DNA of 64,000 nucleotides from Streptomyces sp. NBC_01244 (GTDB lineage Bacteria > Actinomycetota > Actinomycetes > Streptomycetales > Streptomycetaceae), in contig NZ_CP108490.1 of NCBI RefSeq assembly GCF_035987325.1, positions 123,537-187,536 of the forward strand. Direction: 5' to 3'. Of this stretch, positions 40,172-48,379 are shown one piece after another. Numbering within the stretch: position 1 is the first letter of the stretch; every line of letters starts with the position of its first letter. Under the pieces are notes generated by a model that was given only the letters and a program-made list of their open reading frames with translations, ran no database searches and was not told where the DNA came from. Both the position numbers and the translations under genes were made by a program.

Positions 40172-40752
40172 CCGCCGAGTTCCGTACGCCGGCCCGCCCT
40201 GATCTCGCGCAGGACCTGATCGGCCGTGTCGAGGCCGCAGGAGCGACGTGGCGGGCTGCGGGTCATGAGCGCGAGGCCGCGCCGCAGGATGTCCTGCACG
40301 CGGCCCGGCACAGCATCGCCGCCGACGCACAGGCCCTGCGCCGGATCGCCGCCCAGCTGTGTTCCTGGCCCGGGCGGACGCTGATCGGCGCGGAAGGCAG
40401 CCAGGCGGCCCTGACCATCGCCTTGCACTGTGACCACGACCCGGCCTTCCAAGTCACCCTGCTGCGGATGCTCGCCGAGGCCGTACGCCGCGGCGAGGCG
40501 ACATCGGCGCAGTGGGCGCACCTGCACGACCGGTGCCTGGTGCGCAGCGGGCGTGCCCAGCAGTTCGGGACGCAGTACTGGCTGCGTGAGGGACGGCTCG
40601 AGATGTATCCCGTCGCCGATCCCGAGTCCCTCGGCAAGCGACGGGCCGATGTCAGCCTCCCGCCGCGCGGCGACCTGATCGCCCTGCTGGAGAGACGTCA
40701 CGTTCCGCACAACGGGACGGGCGATGTCACGAACGAAAGGTCTGTGGCGTGA
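40168..40752 (+). CDS. DUF6624-like protein, 194 aa
   Basis: The core GAEGSQAALTIALHCDHDPA, FQVTLLRMLAEAVRRGEATS, QWAHLHDRCLVRSGRAQQFG and TQYWLREGRLEMYPVADPES fits the DUF6624 pattern: Ala and His/Asp after a Gly-rich turn, a DR pair, FGTQ and a final D-P-RR segment. The molecular function is not established for the family. The GTG at 40168 overlaps the frame before it and the stop overlaps the kinase-like gene after it. Confidence 0.6.
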   Translation: MTAEFRTPARPDLAQDLIGRVEAAGATWRAAGHEREAAPQDVLHAARHSIAADAQALRRIAAQLCSWPGRTLIGAEGSQAALTIALHCDHDPAFQVTLLRMLAEAVRRGEATSAQWAHLHDRCLVRSGRAQQFGTQYWLREGRLEMYPVADPESLGKRRADVSLPPRGDLIALLERRHVPHNGTGDVTNERSVA

Positions 40753-41498
40753 ACACCTCCGAGCCGGCGTCAACCGGCCGCGTTGGCCGTTCTCGTGCGC
40801 GGGGACGGGAACTTCGGGTCCTCGTCGACGGCGTCGACATGGCCGGGAAGTCGACCCTGGTGAGGGCCCTGGTCGCCGAGCTGGAAGGGCGCGGCGTCCC
40901 GGCTGTCCGGCACCGGGGCATGCTCGCCGGCCTGCACCCCCTCCAACCACTGCTGCGGCAGCTCTCGTCCGCCCGGCAGCCGGACAGCTGGTGGACGACC
41001 ACCGCGTACGTGATCGGCGGGTTCCTGCTCGACGGGATACTCGTCCACATCTTCCCTCCGCGGCCGCGAGGCCACGTGATCGTCCAGGACGGCTATGGGG
41101 ATCGCACCGTGGCGTTCGGGATGGCCGGCGGGCCCTACCTGGCGGCGGTACTCGCTCTGCGATGGCCTCGCACCTTCGCCCGGTTCGACCTTGCCGTCTT
41201 CCTCCACGCCTCACCCGAAGCACGGGCAGCCCGTCTGGCTCAAGGCCGGGAGCACATCGATGTCCGTGACGAACGCACCGTCGAAGACCAGGCGTTCACC
41301 GACCGGTTCCACGCCTTCCACGTTCAAGGGATGGGCCGCCGCCACGACCAGCTCATGGTGATCGACAGCAGTCTGCGCACGCCGGCCGACATGGCGCGGG
41401 AGATCGCGGACCGCCTGCTCACCGAGCACGCCGTGCCCGGTGCCGGCGCCGGACGCGCCGACACCGCACCGCACCCTGCGCTGAAGGAGCTCACGTGA
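40749..41498 (+). CDS. thymidylate-kinase-like P-loop enzyme, 249 aa
   Basis: The Walker A motif is VDGVDMAGKSTLVRAL near residue 27, in the style of dTMP kinases. Other family features are HVIVQDGYGDRTVAF in the place of the DR(Y/H) segment, LAVFLHASPEARAARL and a Lid-like Arg-rich stretch (EHIDVRDERTVEDQAF). It probably phosphorylates a nucleotide or small-molecule intermediate rather than dTMP, given its place in a biosynthetic operon. Start and stop overlap neighbours by four bases (GTGA), so translation is coupled. Confidence 0.75.
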   Translation: MNTSEPASTGRVGRSRARGRELRVLVDGVDMAGKSTLVRALVAELEGRGVPAVRHRGMLAGLHPLQPLLRQLSSARQPDSWWTTTAYVIGGFLLDGILVHIFPPRPRGHVIVQDGYGDRTVAFGMAGGPYLAAVLALRWPRTFARFDLAVFLHASPEARAARLAQGREHIDVRDERTVEDQAFTDRFHAFHVQGMGRRHDQLMVIDSSLRTPADMAREIADRLLTEHAVPGAGAGRADTAPHPALKELT

Positions 41499-42829
41499 CC
41501 CCTTCCGATCTGTCGTCCGCCCCGCTCGGCGGCCGCGACCGCACATGGCACCCCTGGAGCCCGATCCAGCAGACGCAGCGGCTGATGCTGGTCTCCGGCC
41601 GCGGCTGCCACGTCCGGGACGACCACGGCCGTAACTATCTCGACCTGCGGGCGGGCACCTTGAACGCCACCGTGGGCTACGGCCACCCGGCGGTGGTCGA
41701 AGCGATGCGCGACCAGGCGAGCCGGCTGATGACCTGGGACCTCGCCGAGGTGTCCACGCCTCCGGCGCGACAGCTGGCCGACCGGATCGCGGACCTGCTG
41801 CCTGAGCCGCTGGAGTTCACCCTGTTCTGCAACTCGGGGTCGGAGGCGACCGAGGCTGCGGTGAAGATCGCCCGGATGTGGCACCGCCTTCAGGGGCGCC
41901 CGGAGCGGACCGTGGTGATGTCCTTCGCCGACGGCTACCACGGGGCGACGACCGCGGGCATCGCTGCGACGGCCTCGCCGTTCCGGCGGGAGGGCGCCGG
42001 GCCTCTGCCCGAGGGGTACGCCCACCTGGCCACCCCGCGCTGTGCGGCGTGCGCGGCTGGCGAGACCCACGACGGGTGCCGGGTCCCCGGGGCCGTCGAG
42101 TGGGAGGAGCAGATCCTGGCCGTCGGCCCGCAGTCGGTCGCCGCGGTACTGGTCGAGCCGATCCTCAGCGTGGGCGGGGTCATCGTCCCTGCGGCCGGGG
42201 AGTTGGCCGCGCTGCGCGCCGTGTGCGACCGCTACGGGATCCTGCTGATCGCGGACGAGGTTGCGACCGGGTTCGGCCGCACGGGCCGCATGTTCGGCTT
42301 CGAGCACGACCTCGGCGCCGCCGGTGCGGCTCCGGACATCATCACCACGGCCAAGGGCCTGACCGGCGGGTACGCGCCGCTGGCCGCCGTGACGGTGCGC
42401 GCAGACATCTACGCGGACTTCGCCCGCGACCCGCTGCTGGGCGGACTGCGGCACGGCCACACCACGGGCGGGCATGCGACGGCCTGCGCCGCGGCCCTTG
42501 CTGTCCTGAACATCGTCGAGCACGACAAGCTCGTCCTGGCCGCGGCCGCGCGCGGCACGCAGCTCCTGGACGCGCTGGCTCCGCTGAAGCAGCAGCATGT
42601 GGTGCGGGACGTGCGGGGCCTGGGCCTGCTGATCGGCGTCGAGATGGCCTCGATGGAGCTGGCCGTACTGGTCGCCCGTGCCGCGCAGGAGCAGGGCGTC
42701 CTGATCCGGGCCTTCGGTCCGGTCCTGACCGTAGCCCCTCCACTGATCATCAGCGAGGCGGAGGCCGAGGACGGCGCGCGCACGCTGACGCAGGCGATCT
42801 CCAACGTGAGTGCGGGCGGTGCACGATGA
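41495..42829 (+). CDS. class III PLP-dependent aminotransferase, 444 aa
   Basis: Key motifs: LDLRAGTLNATVGYGHPAVV, FCNSGSEATEAAVKIAR, SFADGYHGATTAGIAATASP, LLIADEVATGFGRTGRMFGF, and the PLP Lys in IITTAKGLTGGYAPLAAV. The HTTGGHATACAAALAVL segment is also typical. Class III enzymes transfer amino groups from or to omega-amines, semialdehydes or keto sugars. Residues about 178-192 include three Cys (PRCAACAAGETHDGC), a feature of some subfamilies. It is coupled to both neighbours, which are a kinase-like enzyme and a nucleotidyltransferase. Confidence 0.9.
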   Translation: MTPSDLSSAPLGGRDRTWHPWSPIQQTQRLMLVSGRGCHVRDDHGRNYLDLRAGTLNATVGYGHPAVVEAMRDQASRLMTWDLAEVSTPPARQLADRIADLLPEPLEFTLFCNSGSEATEAAVKIARMWHRLQGRPERTVVMSFADGYHGATTAGIAATASPFRREGAGPLPEGYAHLATPRCAACAAGETHDGCRVPGAVEWEEQILAVGPQSVAAVLVEPILSVGGVIVPAAGELAALRAVCDRYGILLIADEVATGFGRTGRMFGFEHDLGAAGAAPDIITTAKGLTGGYAPLAAVTVRADIYADFARDPLLGGLRHGHTTGGHATACAAALAVLNIVEHDKLVLAAAARGTQLLDALAPLKQQHVVRDVRGLGLLIGVEMASMELAVLVARAAQEQGVLIRAFGPVLTVAPPLIISEAEAEDGARTLTQAISNVSAGGAR

Positions 42830-43575
42830 CCGGGATCCGCGACACCGTGATCCTCCCGCTGGCGGGTCGTGGTTCCCGGCTGGGACTGCCCACGCCGAAA
42901 GAGCTGCTGCCGATCGGGCCGGGCCGCGTCGCCCTGGACGACACCCTGGATCTGCTGGCGCCGCACGCGGGCCGGCTGCGGCTCGTCGCGGTCCTCGGGG
43001 AGGACCGGGAGCCGACCGCGCGTCACCTGGAGCGCCGCTGTCTCGAGATGAAGCTGCCGCTCGCGGTGGTCCGGCAGGACCCGGCCCTGCCGGAGTCGAC
43101 AGGCGCGGTCCTGGGCGCTGCGCCCTGGTACGGGCCCGCGAACCTGGTCCTCCTCGCCGACCAGGTTCTGCACGCCCCGGCCCCGACGGCTGTCGGTAAG
43201 GCCCTGGACCTGATCCACGCCGGACAAGAGTCGGTGTTCCTGGCCTCCATGGAGGACGACGCCGAGCGCCTGGCCGCGGACGGGTCCCTTCACGTCGCGC
43301 GGGACGCGGGCGGGTTGCTGCGGGTCACCGACTTCGCCGACAAGCCCGGCCTGTCGGGCGTGGAGCGGTTCAACGCGGTCTGGTTCGGCTACGCCTTCGC
43401 CCCCAGCGCGGCGCAAGAGTTCGTCGGCGCGCTGCACCAGGCGACCCTCGGCCAGGCCGAGCGCCCGCACCAGCTGGACGCCGTTCTTCGGGCGGCGGCC
43501 GTCGAGGTCGGTCCGTTCACCGACCTGGGAACGTGGCCCGCGGTCACCGCTCACTGGACGGGGGCCTCCTCATGA
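42826..43575 (+). CDS. sugar-type nucleotidyltransferase, 249 aa
   Basis: The N-terminal loop ILPLAGRGSRLGLPTPKELL is the GxGTRxxPxTxxxPK signature of NTP transferases, here shortened (G-R-G-S-R-L). LVLLADQVLHAPAPT matches the metal-binding Asp region. The family activates sugar phosphates or polyols as NDP or CDP derivatives. Next to a GT-B glycosyltransferase and an aminotransferase, it may supply an activated (amino) sugar. The ATG overlaps the aminotransferase stop. Confidence 0.8.
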   Translation: MTGIRDTVILPLAGRGSRLGLPTPKELLPIGPGRVALDDTLDLLAPHAGRLRLVAVLGEDREPTARHLERRCLEMKLPLAVVRQDPALPESTGAVLGAAPWYGPANLVLLADQVLHAPAPTAVGKALDLIHAGQESVFLASMEDDAERLAADGSLHVARDAGGLLRVTDFADKPGLSGVERFNAVWFGYAFAPSAAQEFVGALHQATLGQAERPHQLDAVLRAAAVEVGPFTDLGTWPAVTAHWTGASS

Positions 43576-44813
43576 GCCGGATCGGGATCCTCGCCGGGCC
43601 GTACCCGGTCGATGACCAGCTCGGCGGGATCGGACTGCGCCTATGGGAGATCGCCCAGGTCCTCGCCGACGCCGGCCACGAGGTCACCGTCTGCGCACCG
43701 CGCCCTTCGGCGTTCACCCACCCGGGTGTCACCGTGGTCGCCGGACGGCCGGAGGAGGTCGCCGCGTCCAGCGATGCGCTGATCAGCACCGACCTGCCCG
43801 ACACGGCAGTCCTGCTGGCCGCCTACGAGAGCGGCACGCTGCTGGCGGTGGAGAACGCGCCGCCCATCGAGCACCTCCACTTCGACTCCTTCGCCGGAGC
43901 TGACGCGGACGCCCTGTACCGGGACACGGTCGCGCGATGGCGGCTTCAGCTGCTCCTCGCCGACCATCTGCTGGTCCGCTCGGAGGCGGAGCGCGCCTCG
44001 ACGCTGGGCGCTCTGGTCGCGGCGGGCAGGATGTCGGCTCTGCACCACAGGGCCGGCGCCGACTTGGCGGGCCTGGTGAGCCTGGTGCCGATCGGCTACA
44101 ACCGGCACTCCCTCCAAGCGGCCGACGCCGCCGCCGTGCGCGAGGAGGGGGTGTGCGAGCTGCTGTGGAACGGCGGCGTGTGGGACTACTGCCACCCCTC
44201 CCCCGTCCTGCACGCGCTCGCGGTGGATCGCACCAGCGGCTTCACGCTGCGGCTGCTGTACGCGCCGCCGCCCGGCCGGCTCGAACCGCTGCTCGCCCAG
44301 GCCGCCGAACTCGGCGTGGAAGACCGGCTGATCCTGCCAGACGGTCCGGTGGCGCACCGGGCGCGGGACGGGTGGGTGAAGGCCGCCCGCGCCGTGGTGA
44401 TCACCGGCGGGCGGACGGCGGAGAACATGACCTGCCACCGGCTTCGGCTGCGTGATGCCGCCCTGTACCGGCTGCCTGTGGTCGTCGACGGTTACGGCGC
44501 CACCGGCGACGTGGTCGCCGCGCTCGGGATCGGCCCGGTCGTCGACCCCGACCACCCCCAGGCCCTGGCCGCCGCGCTGCGCCGGGCGGTTGCCGACGGC
44601 CCGGACCGGGCGCGCTACCTCGACGCCCTGGATGACGCTCGCAGCCCCCGCCGGGGCCGGTTCGCCCTGGAGCGGCATCTCAACCCGCTCCTGGCGCTGC
44701 TGGAGTCCGGGCGCCGGGCCCCGGACCGCACTGAGCGCCACCACCTGGACACCATCCACGCCCTGCTCACCCAGCACCCGGGACTGCGCGAGCAGGCCCC
44801 GGCCGTGATCTGA
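43572..44813 (+). CDS. GT-B-type glycosyltransferase, 413 aa
   Basis: The N-terminus RIGILAGPYPVDDQLGGIGL, RLWEIAQVLADAGHEVTVCA has the Gly-rich start of GT4-like glycosyltransferases. Later segments (LVPIGYNRHSL, CELLWNGGVWDYCHPSPVLH, RLILPDGPVAHRARDGWVK, RLPVVVDGYGATGDVVAALG) correspond to the C-terminal Rossmann domain and donor site. An E-x7-E motif is not obvious. It probably attaches the sugar made by the neighbouring enzymes. It is coupled by overlap to the nucleotidyltransferase gene. Confidence 0.75.
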   Translation: MSRIGILAGPYPVDDQLGGIGLRLWEIAQVLADAGHEVTVCAPRPSAFTHPGVTVVAGRPEEVAASSDALISTDLPDTAVLLAAYESGTLLAVENAPPIEHLHFDSFAGADADALYRDTVARWRLQLLLADHLLVRSEAERASTLGALVAAGRMSALHHRAGADLAGLVSLVPIGYNRHSLQAADAAAVREEGVCELLWNGGVWDYCHPSPVLHALAVDRTSGFTLRLLYAPPPGRLEPLLAQAAELGVEDRLILPDGPVAHRARDGWVKAARAVVITGGRTAENMTCHRLRLRDAALYRLPVVVDGYGATGDVVAALGIGPVVDPDHPQALAAALRRAVADGPDRARYLDALDDARSPRRGRFALERHLNPLLALLESGRRAPDRTERHHLDTIHALLTQHPGLREQAPAVI

Positions 44814-44839
44814 CCCTCGCCTGCGGAAGGACCGCGCTC

Positions 44840-45700
44840 ATGCCCACCCCGCTCATCACCCGGACCGCCACCGATGTCCGGCAGATGCCCGCCTTCTCCA
44901 CCACCCCCGCCCCGCCGATCGAGGCCACCGCCTGGAACCTGCCGGACACCACCGTGCGGCAGCTCGTCGCCGACAGCTACCAGCGCCGCGGGTACGCCAT
45001 CGTGCACGTGCCCGGTGTCGTGCCCTGCGCCGAGGACCTGCGGAAGCTGTCCGCCGCGCTGCAGCTGGGCGAGGTGTTCACCCCGCCTCTGTACACCGCG
45101 AGCAGCCACACCACCGCCTCCGGCGTCAGCCAGCTCACCGCGGCGTCCGGAGGCGACCACCCCTTCCAGGACCGGGCCGGACAGAACATCCACTGCGACG
45201 GCACGCTCCAGGCCCTCGGCCAGATCCGCACCACGATCATGCTGTGCGTGAGCGCGGCGGCCAACGGCGGCGTCTCCTACCTGGTCAACCTCGTGGACGC
45301 CTACGCCGACCTGCGCCGCGTGGACCCGGAGGCCGCCGAGCAGCTCGCCCACGCGACCGCCCTCGTGCGGACCTCCACGTTCGCCTCCGGGCACTCCACG
45401 GCAGGGCCGGCCTTCGCCCGGGAGAACGGCGGTTCCTGGACCACCCGCTACAGCCGGACGGCCACCGACTCCTACCACCCCACCGCCGGTGGTGAGGCCG
45501 CCATGGAGCGGGCCCTGGCGTTCCTCGACGCCGCGGCCCAGGCGGGCAGCGCCTTCCGCAGCGAGTTCACCCTCAGGGCGGGCCAGGCCCTGGTCCTGGC
45601 CAACGACCGCCTGGGGCACGGCCGTACTCCGTTCCATGACGACCCGAGCGCCCCGCGCCTGCTGCTGCGCGCCCTGTTCACCCTCCGCCCGCTCGCGTGA
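44840..45700 (+). CDS. Fe(II)/2-oxoglutarate-dependent oxygenase, clavaminate-synthase-like, 286 aa
   Basis: Iron ligands are visible as the HxD motif in GQNIHCDGTLQALGQ near residue 118 and a distal His in NDRLGHGRTPFHDD near 256; the 2-oxoglutarate-binding Arg follows in APRLLLRALFTLRPL. The overall size and the GYAIVHVPGVVPCAEDLRKL start match the TauD/CAS-like group, which hydroxylates or desaturates amino acids and related small molecules. It has its own gap of 26 bp before the ATG, with GGAAGGA upstream. Confidence 0.82.
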   Translation: MPTPLITRTATDVRQMPAFSTTPAPPIEATAWNLPDTTVRQLVADSYQRRGYAIVHVPGVVPCAEDLRKLSAALQLGEVFTPPLYTASSHTTASGVSQLTAASGGDHPFQDRAGQNIHCDGTLQALGQIRTTIMLCVSAAANGGVSYLVNLVDAYADLRRVDPEAAEQLAHATALVRTSTFASGHSTAGPAFARENGGSWTTRYSRTATDSYHPTAGGEAAMERALAFLDAAAQAGSAFRSEFTLRAGQALVLANDRLGHGRTPFHDDPSAPRLLLRALFTLRPLA

Positions 45701-45725
45701 TCCGACACCGTTAGGACTCCAGGCC

Positions 45726-47051
45726 ATGACCCTGCCCGTTCCCAGCGGAGCCGACCTGCTGACCCGCAGCCTCGACGTGCTGCGCACCCACCAGGAGCGC
45801 TCCGAGCGCACCCTCAGCCTCATCCCGGCCGAGAACATCATGACGCCGCTCGCCCGGCTGCCCTTCCTCGCCGACCTCGCCGCCCGCTACATGTTCGACG
45901 AGCACACGGACCCGGCCGTCGGCGACTGGCGTTTCCCCGCCGGCAAGGAGGCCGCCTGGCTGGAGACCGGCCTCACGGTCCCGCTGCTGCGCCACCTGAC
46001 CGGCGCCGCCACCGTGAACGTCCGGCCCCTGTCGGGGCTCCACGCGATGCAGATGGTCCTCGCCGGGCTCGGCGGGCCGCCCGGCAGCACGATCGCCTGC
46101 CTCGCCCCCGGCCAGGGCGGGCACTACGCCACCGCGGACATCGCACGGCAGCTGGGCTACACCCCCGTCCACCTCCCCGGACGCGGCATGCACAACCTGG
46201 ACACGAAGGAGCTCGCTGGCTTCCTGAGCAAGCATCGCCCGAGCCTGGTCTACGTCGACCAGTGCCACGCCCTCACCAGCCTCGACGTCACCCCGCTCGC
46301 CGACGCCATTAAGTACGGCGGCTTGCCCACGGTCCTGCACGTGGACATCTCCCACACCCTCGGCCTGGTCCTCGGCGGCGCGCTGCCCAACCCGCTCGCC
46401 TGCGGGGCGGACAGTCTCTCGGCGTCCACCCACAAGTCCTTCCCCGGACCGCAGAAGGGCATCATCGCCACCCGCACCGCCGCCACCGGGCAGCGGATCA
46501 CGCAGATCCAGCCCCGCGCGGTGTCCAACCACCACTTCGCCGCGGTCGCCGCCCTCGGCCTCTCCCTGGCCGCCTTCGCCGACCGTGCGGGCACGTACGC
46601 ACAGGCCGTCATCGCCAACGCACGGATGCTGGGCAAGGAACTCGCCCACAGCGGATGGAGCCTGGCAGGCTCGGAGTTCGGCTACACGCGCACCCACCAG
46701 CTGTGGGTCACCCACACCCCCCAGCCCACCGCCCGGGCCGCCGCCGCCCGCCTGTACGAGGCGGGCCTGCACGTGAACTGGCTCACCGACCTGCCCGTGG
46801 GCCCGGCGCTGCGCCTGGGGCTGGCTGAGGCGACATGGCTGGGGCTCGGCGCCCAGGACATGCGGCGCCTGGCGCAGATCATGACCGCCGCGGCCGACGA
46901 GAGCGTCCCGCTGTCGGAACTCGCCGACCGGACCGCCGCGTTGCGGCCCGGCCCCGGCCGCCGCTACCCGTTCGCGCCCCGCCTTGAAGGGGACGCCGCC
47001 CGAACGGCGGGCGCCGGCGTGCAGGCTGTTCTCGCCGAGGTGACGTCATGA
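45726..47051 (+). CDS. SHMT-like PLP enzyme (hydroxymethyltransferase/aldolase type), 441 aa
   Basis: Serine hydroxymethyltransferase motifs are present: LSLIPAENIMTPLARLPFLA, VNVRPLSGLHAMQMVLAGLG, VLHVDISHTLGLVLGGALPN, and the PLP Lys in LSASTHKSFPGPQKGIIATR. In antibiotic pathways such proteins often act as threonine aldolases or transaldolases, or transfer one-carbon units, making beta-hydroxy amino acids. The C-terminal GPALRLGLAEATWLGLGAQD is also family-like. It is followed by a coupled aminotransferase (ATGA overlap). Confidence 0.85.
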   Translation: MTLPVPSGADLLTRSLDVLRTHQERSERTLSLIPAENIMTPLARLPFLADLAARYMFDEHTDPAVGDWRFPAGKEAAWLETGLTVPLLRHLTGAATVNVRPLSGLHAMQMVLAGLGGPPGSTIACLAPGQGGHYATADIARQLGYTPVHLPGRGMHNLDTKELAGFLSKHRPSLVYVDQCHALTSLDVTPLADAIKYGGLPTVLHVDISHTLGLVLGGALPNPLACGADSLSASTHKSFPGPQKGIIATRTAATGQRITQIQPRAVSNHHFAAVAALGLSLAAFADRAGTYAQAVIANARMLGKELAHSGWSLAGSEFGYTRTHQLWVTHTPQPTARAAAARLYEAGLHVNWLTDLPVGPALRLGLAEATWLGLGAQDMRRLAQIMTAAADESVPLSELADRTAALRPGPGRRYPFAPRLEGDAARTAGAGVQAVLAEVTS

Positions 47052-48379
47052 GCTCGCTGATCGCTCCCGTGAGCGAGGACGCGCCGTGCGTGGCCGTCTA
47101 CCGCGAACTGCGCGACGGGGTCTCCGCGGCCAGCGCGCAGATCGGGTACGGCTACAACCTGTTCCCCACCGCCCCGGCCACGCACCGCTTCCTGCACCGG
47201 GCCCTGACCGTCTGCGCGCGGGCCGGCCGCCTCCACGAGTACGGCACCGCCGACGACGCCCGCGACCGCGCCCTGGCCGCCGCGCTGGCAGGCGCCTACC
47301 TGGGCGTCGACCTGGAGGGCGAGCAGGTCATCTTCACCAACGGCGCCACCGAAGGGATCGGGCTGGTCACCAGGTGGCTGGCCGCGTGCGACGCCGGACT
47401 GGTGCTGCCGGCGCCCTGCTACTACGCCTTCGAGCAGACCCCGCGCCGGTGGGGCGGTACGGTCCTGGGCCGCTACCGGCACGACGGTGCCGTCCATCCC
47501 ACCGGGGAGAGCGCCTCCCACACCGCGGTGGTGGAGATCTTCCCCAACGGCGTCACCGGCACCTTGTACACCCCGCCGCCGGTCGCGGCCGACTTCCGGG
47601 TCGTCGACGTCGTCTTCCTCGCCGGAGGCACCGGAGCCGACCCGCACCAGGTCACCGACCGCGTCCGCACCACCCTGTCCGGCCAGGTGTCGGACACCGC
47701 CGTCCTCATGACCCCGTCGAAGGACCTGTGCATCCCCGGGGTCCGGCCCGGCCTGCTGATCAGCGGCCACACCTCCCTCCTCGACGCGGTCCGTGACGAC
47801 CTCTTCGACCGCACCGCCTCCTCCAACCCGCTCACCGGACAGGTCGTCCTGCTCTACCTGACGATCCTGCTGCTCGCCGAAGCCGCTCACGACCGCGACA
47901 GCACCGCGTTCTCCCGCCGCCACCAGTGGATCGCACGCCAGTACGCGAACCACCGGGTCCTCACCGTCCCCTCCGAGGCGGACTGCCGCGCCATCGTCGA
48001 GCACCTGGACGCCATGAGCGCGCACTTCGCCCGCGGGTTCGACCTGCTGACCGGGCACGCCGGTGACCTCCTGGAGACCGGCGACCACCTTCGCCCGGTC
48101 TCCGGATACTCGCTGCTGCCCCGCCTCGTCGCCGACCTGGACCACCCCGACGAGACCGTCGCCTGGGTCAACGCCGTCGGCCGGCAGTTCGACCTCAAGG
48201 TCAACGCGCACCTCCTCTTCGGTGGCACCAAGGAGTCCTGGCAGCACCTGTACCCCGGGCCGCCGCGCCTGCGCGTCAACGTCTCCGTCCCGCACGAGGA
48301 CCTGCTGCACACCCTCGGCCTTCTGCGCGAGGCGCACCGCGGCGTCGTCGTGCCGGCGCCCCGGAAGGAGGCGGCGTAG
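47048..48379 (+). CDS. class I/II aminotransferase-fold PLP enzyme, 443 aa
   Basis: IFTNGATEGIGLVTRWLA resembles the phosphate-binding NGATE motif, APCYYAFEQTPRRWGG the aromatic ring-stacking region, and AVLMTPSKDLCIPGVRPGLL carries the likely PLP Lys in the S-K-D-x(n)-G-x-R-x-G signature. The conserved Asp region is VVDVVFLAGGTG. Substrate is unknown; with an SHMT-like partner it might process an amino acid side chain. Its start overlaps the SHMT-like stop, and the next gene starts directly after its stop. Confidence 0.75.
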   Translation: MSSLIAPVSEDAPCVAVYRELRDGVSAASAQIGYGYNLFPTAPATHRFLHRALTVCARAGRLHEYGTADDARDRALAAALAGAYLGVDLEGEQVIFTNGATEGIGLVTRWLAACDAGLVLPAPCYYAFEQTPRRWGGTVLGRYRHDGAVHPTGESASHTAVVEIFPNGVTGTLYTPPPVAADFRVVDVVFLAGGTGADPHQVTDRVRTTLSGQVSDTAVLMTPSKDLCIPGVRPGLLISGHTSLLDAVRDDLFDRTASSNPLTGQVVLLYLTILLLAEAAHDRDSTAFSRRHQWIARQYANHRVLTVPSEADCRAIVEHLDAMSAHFARGFDLLTGHAGDLLETGDHLRPVSGYSLLPRLVADLDHPDETVAWVNAVGRQFDLKVNAHLLFGGTKESWQHLYPGPPRLRVNVSVPHEDLLHTLGLLREAHRGVVVPAPRKEAA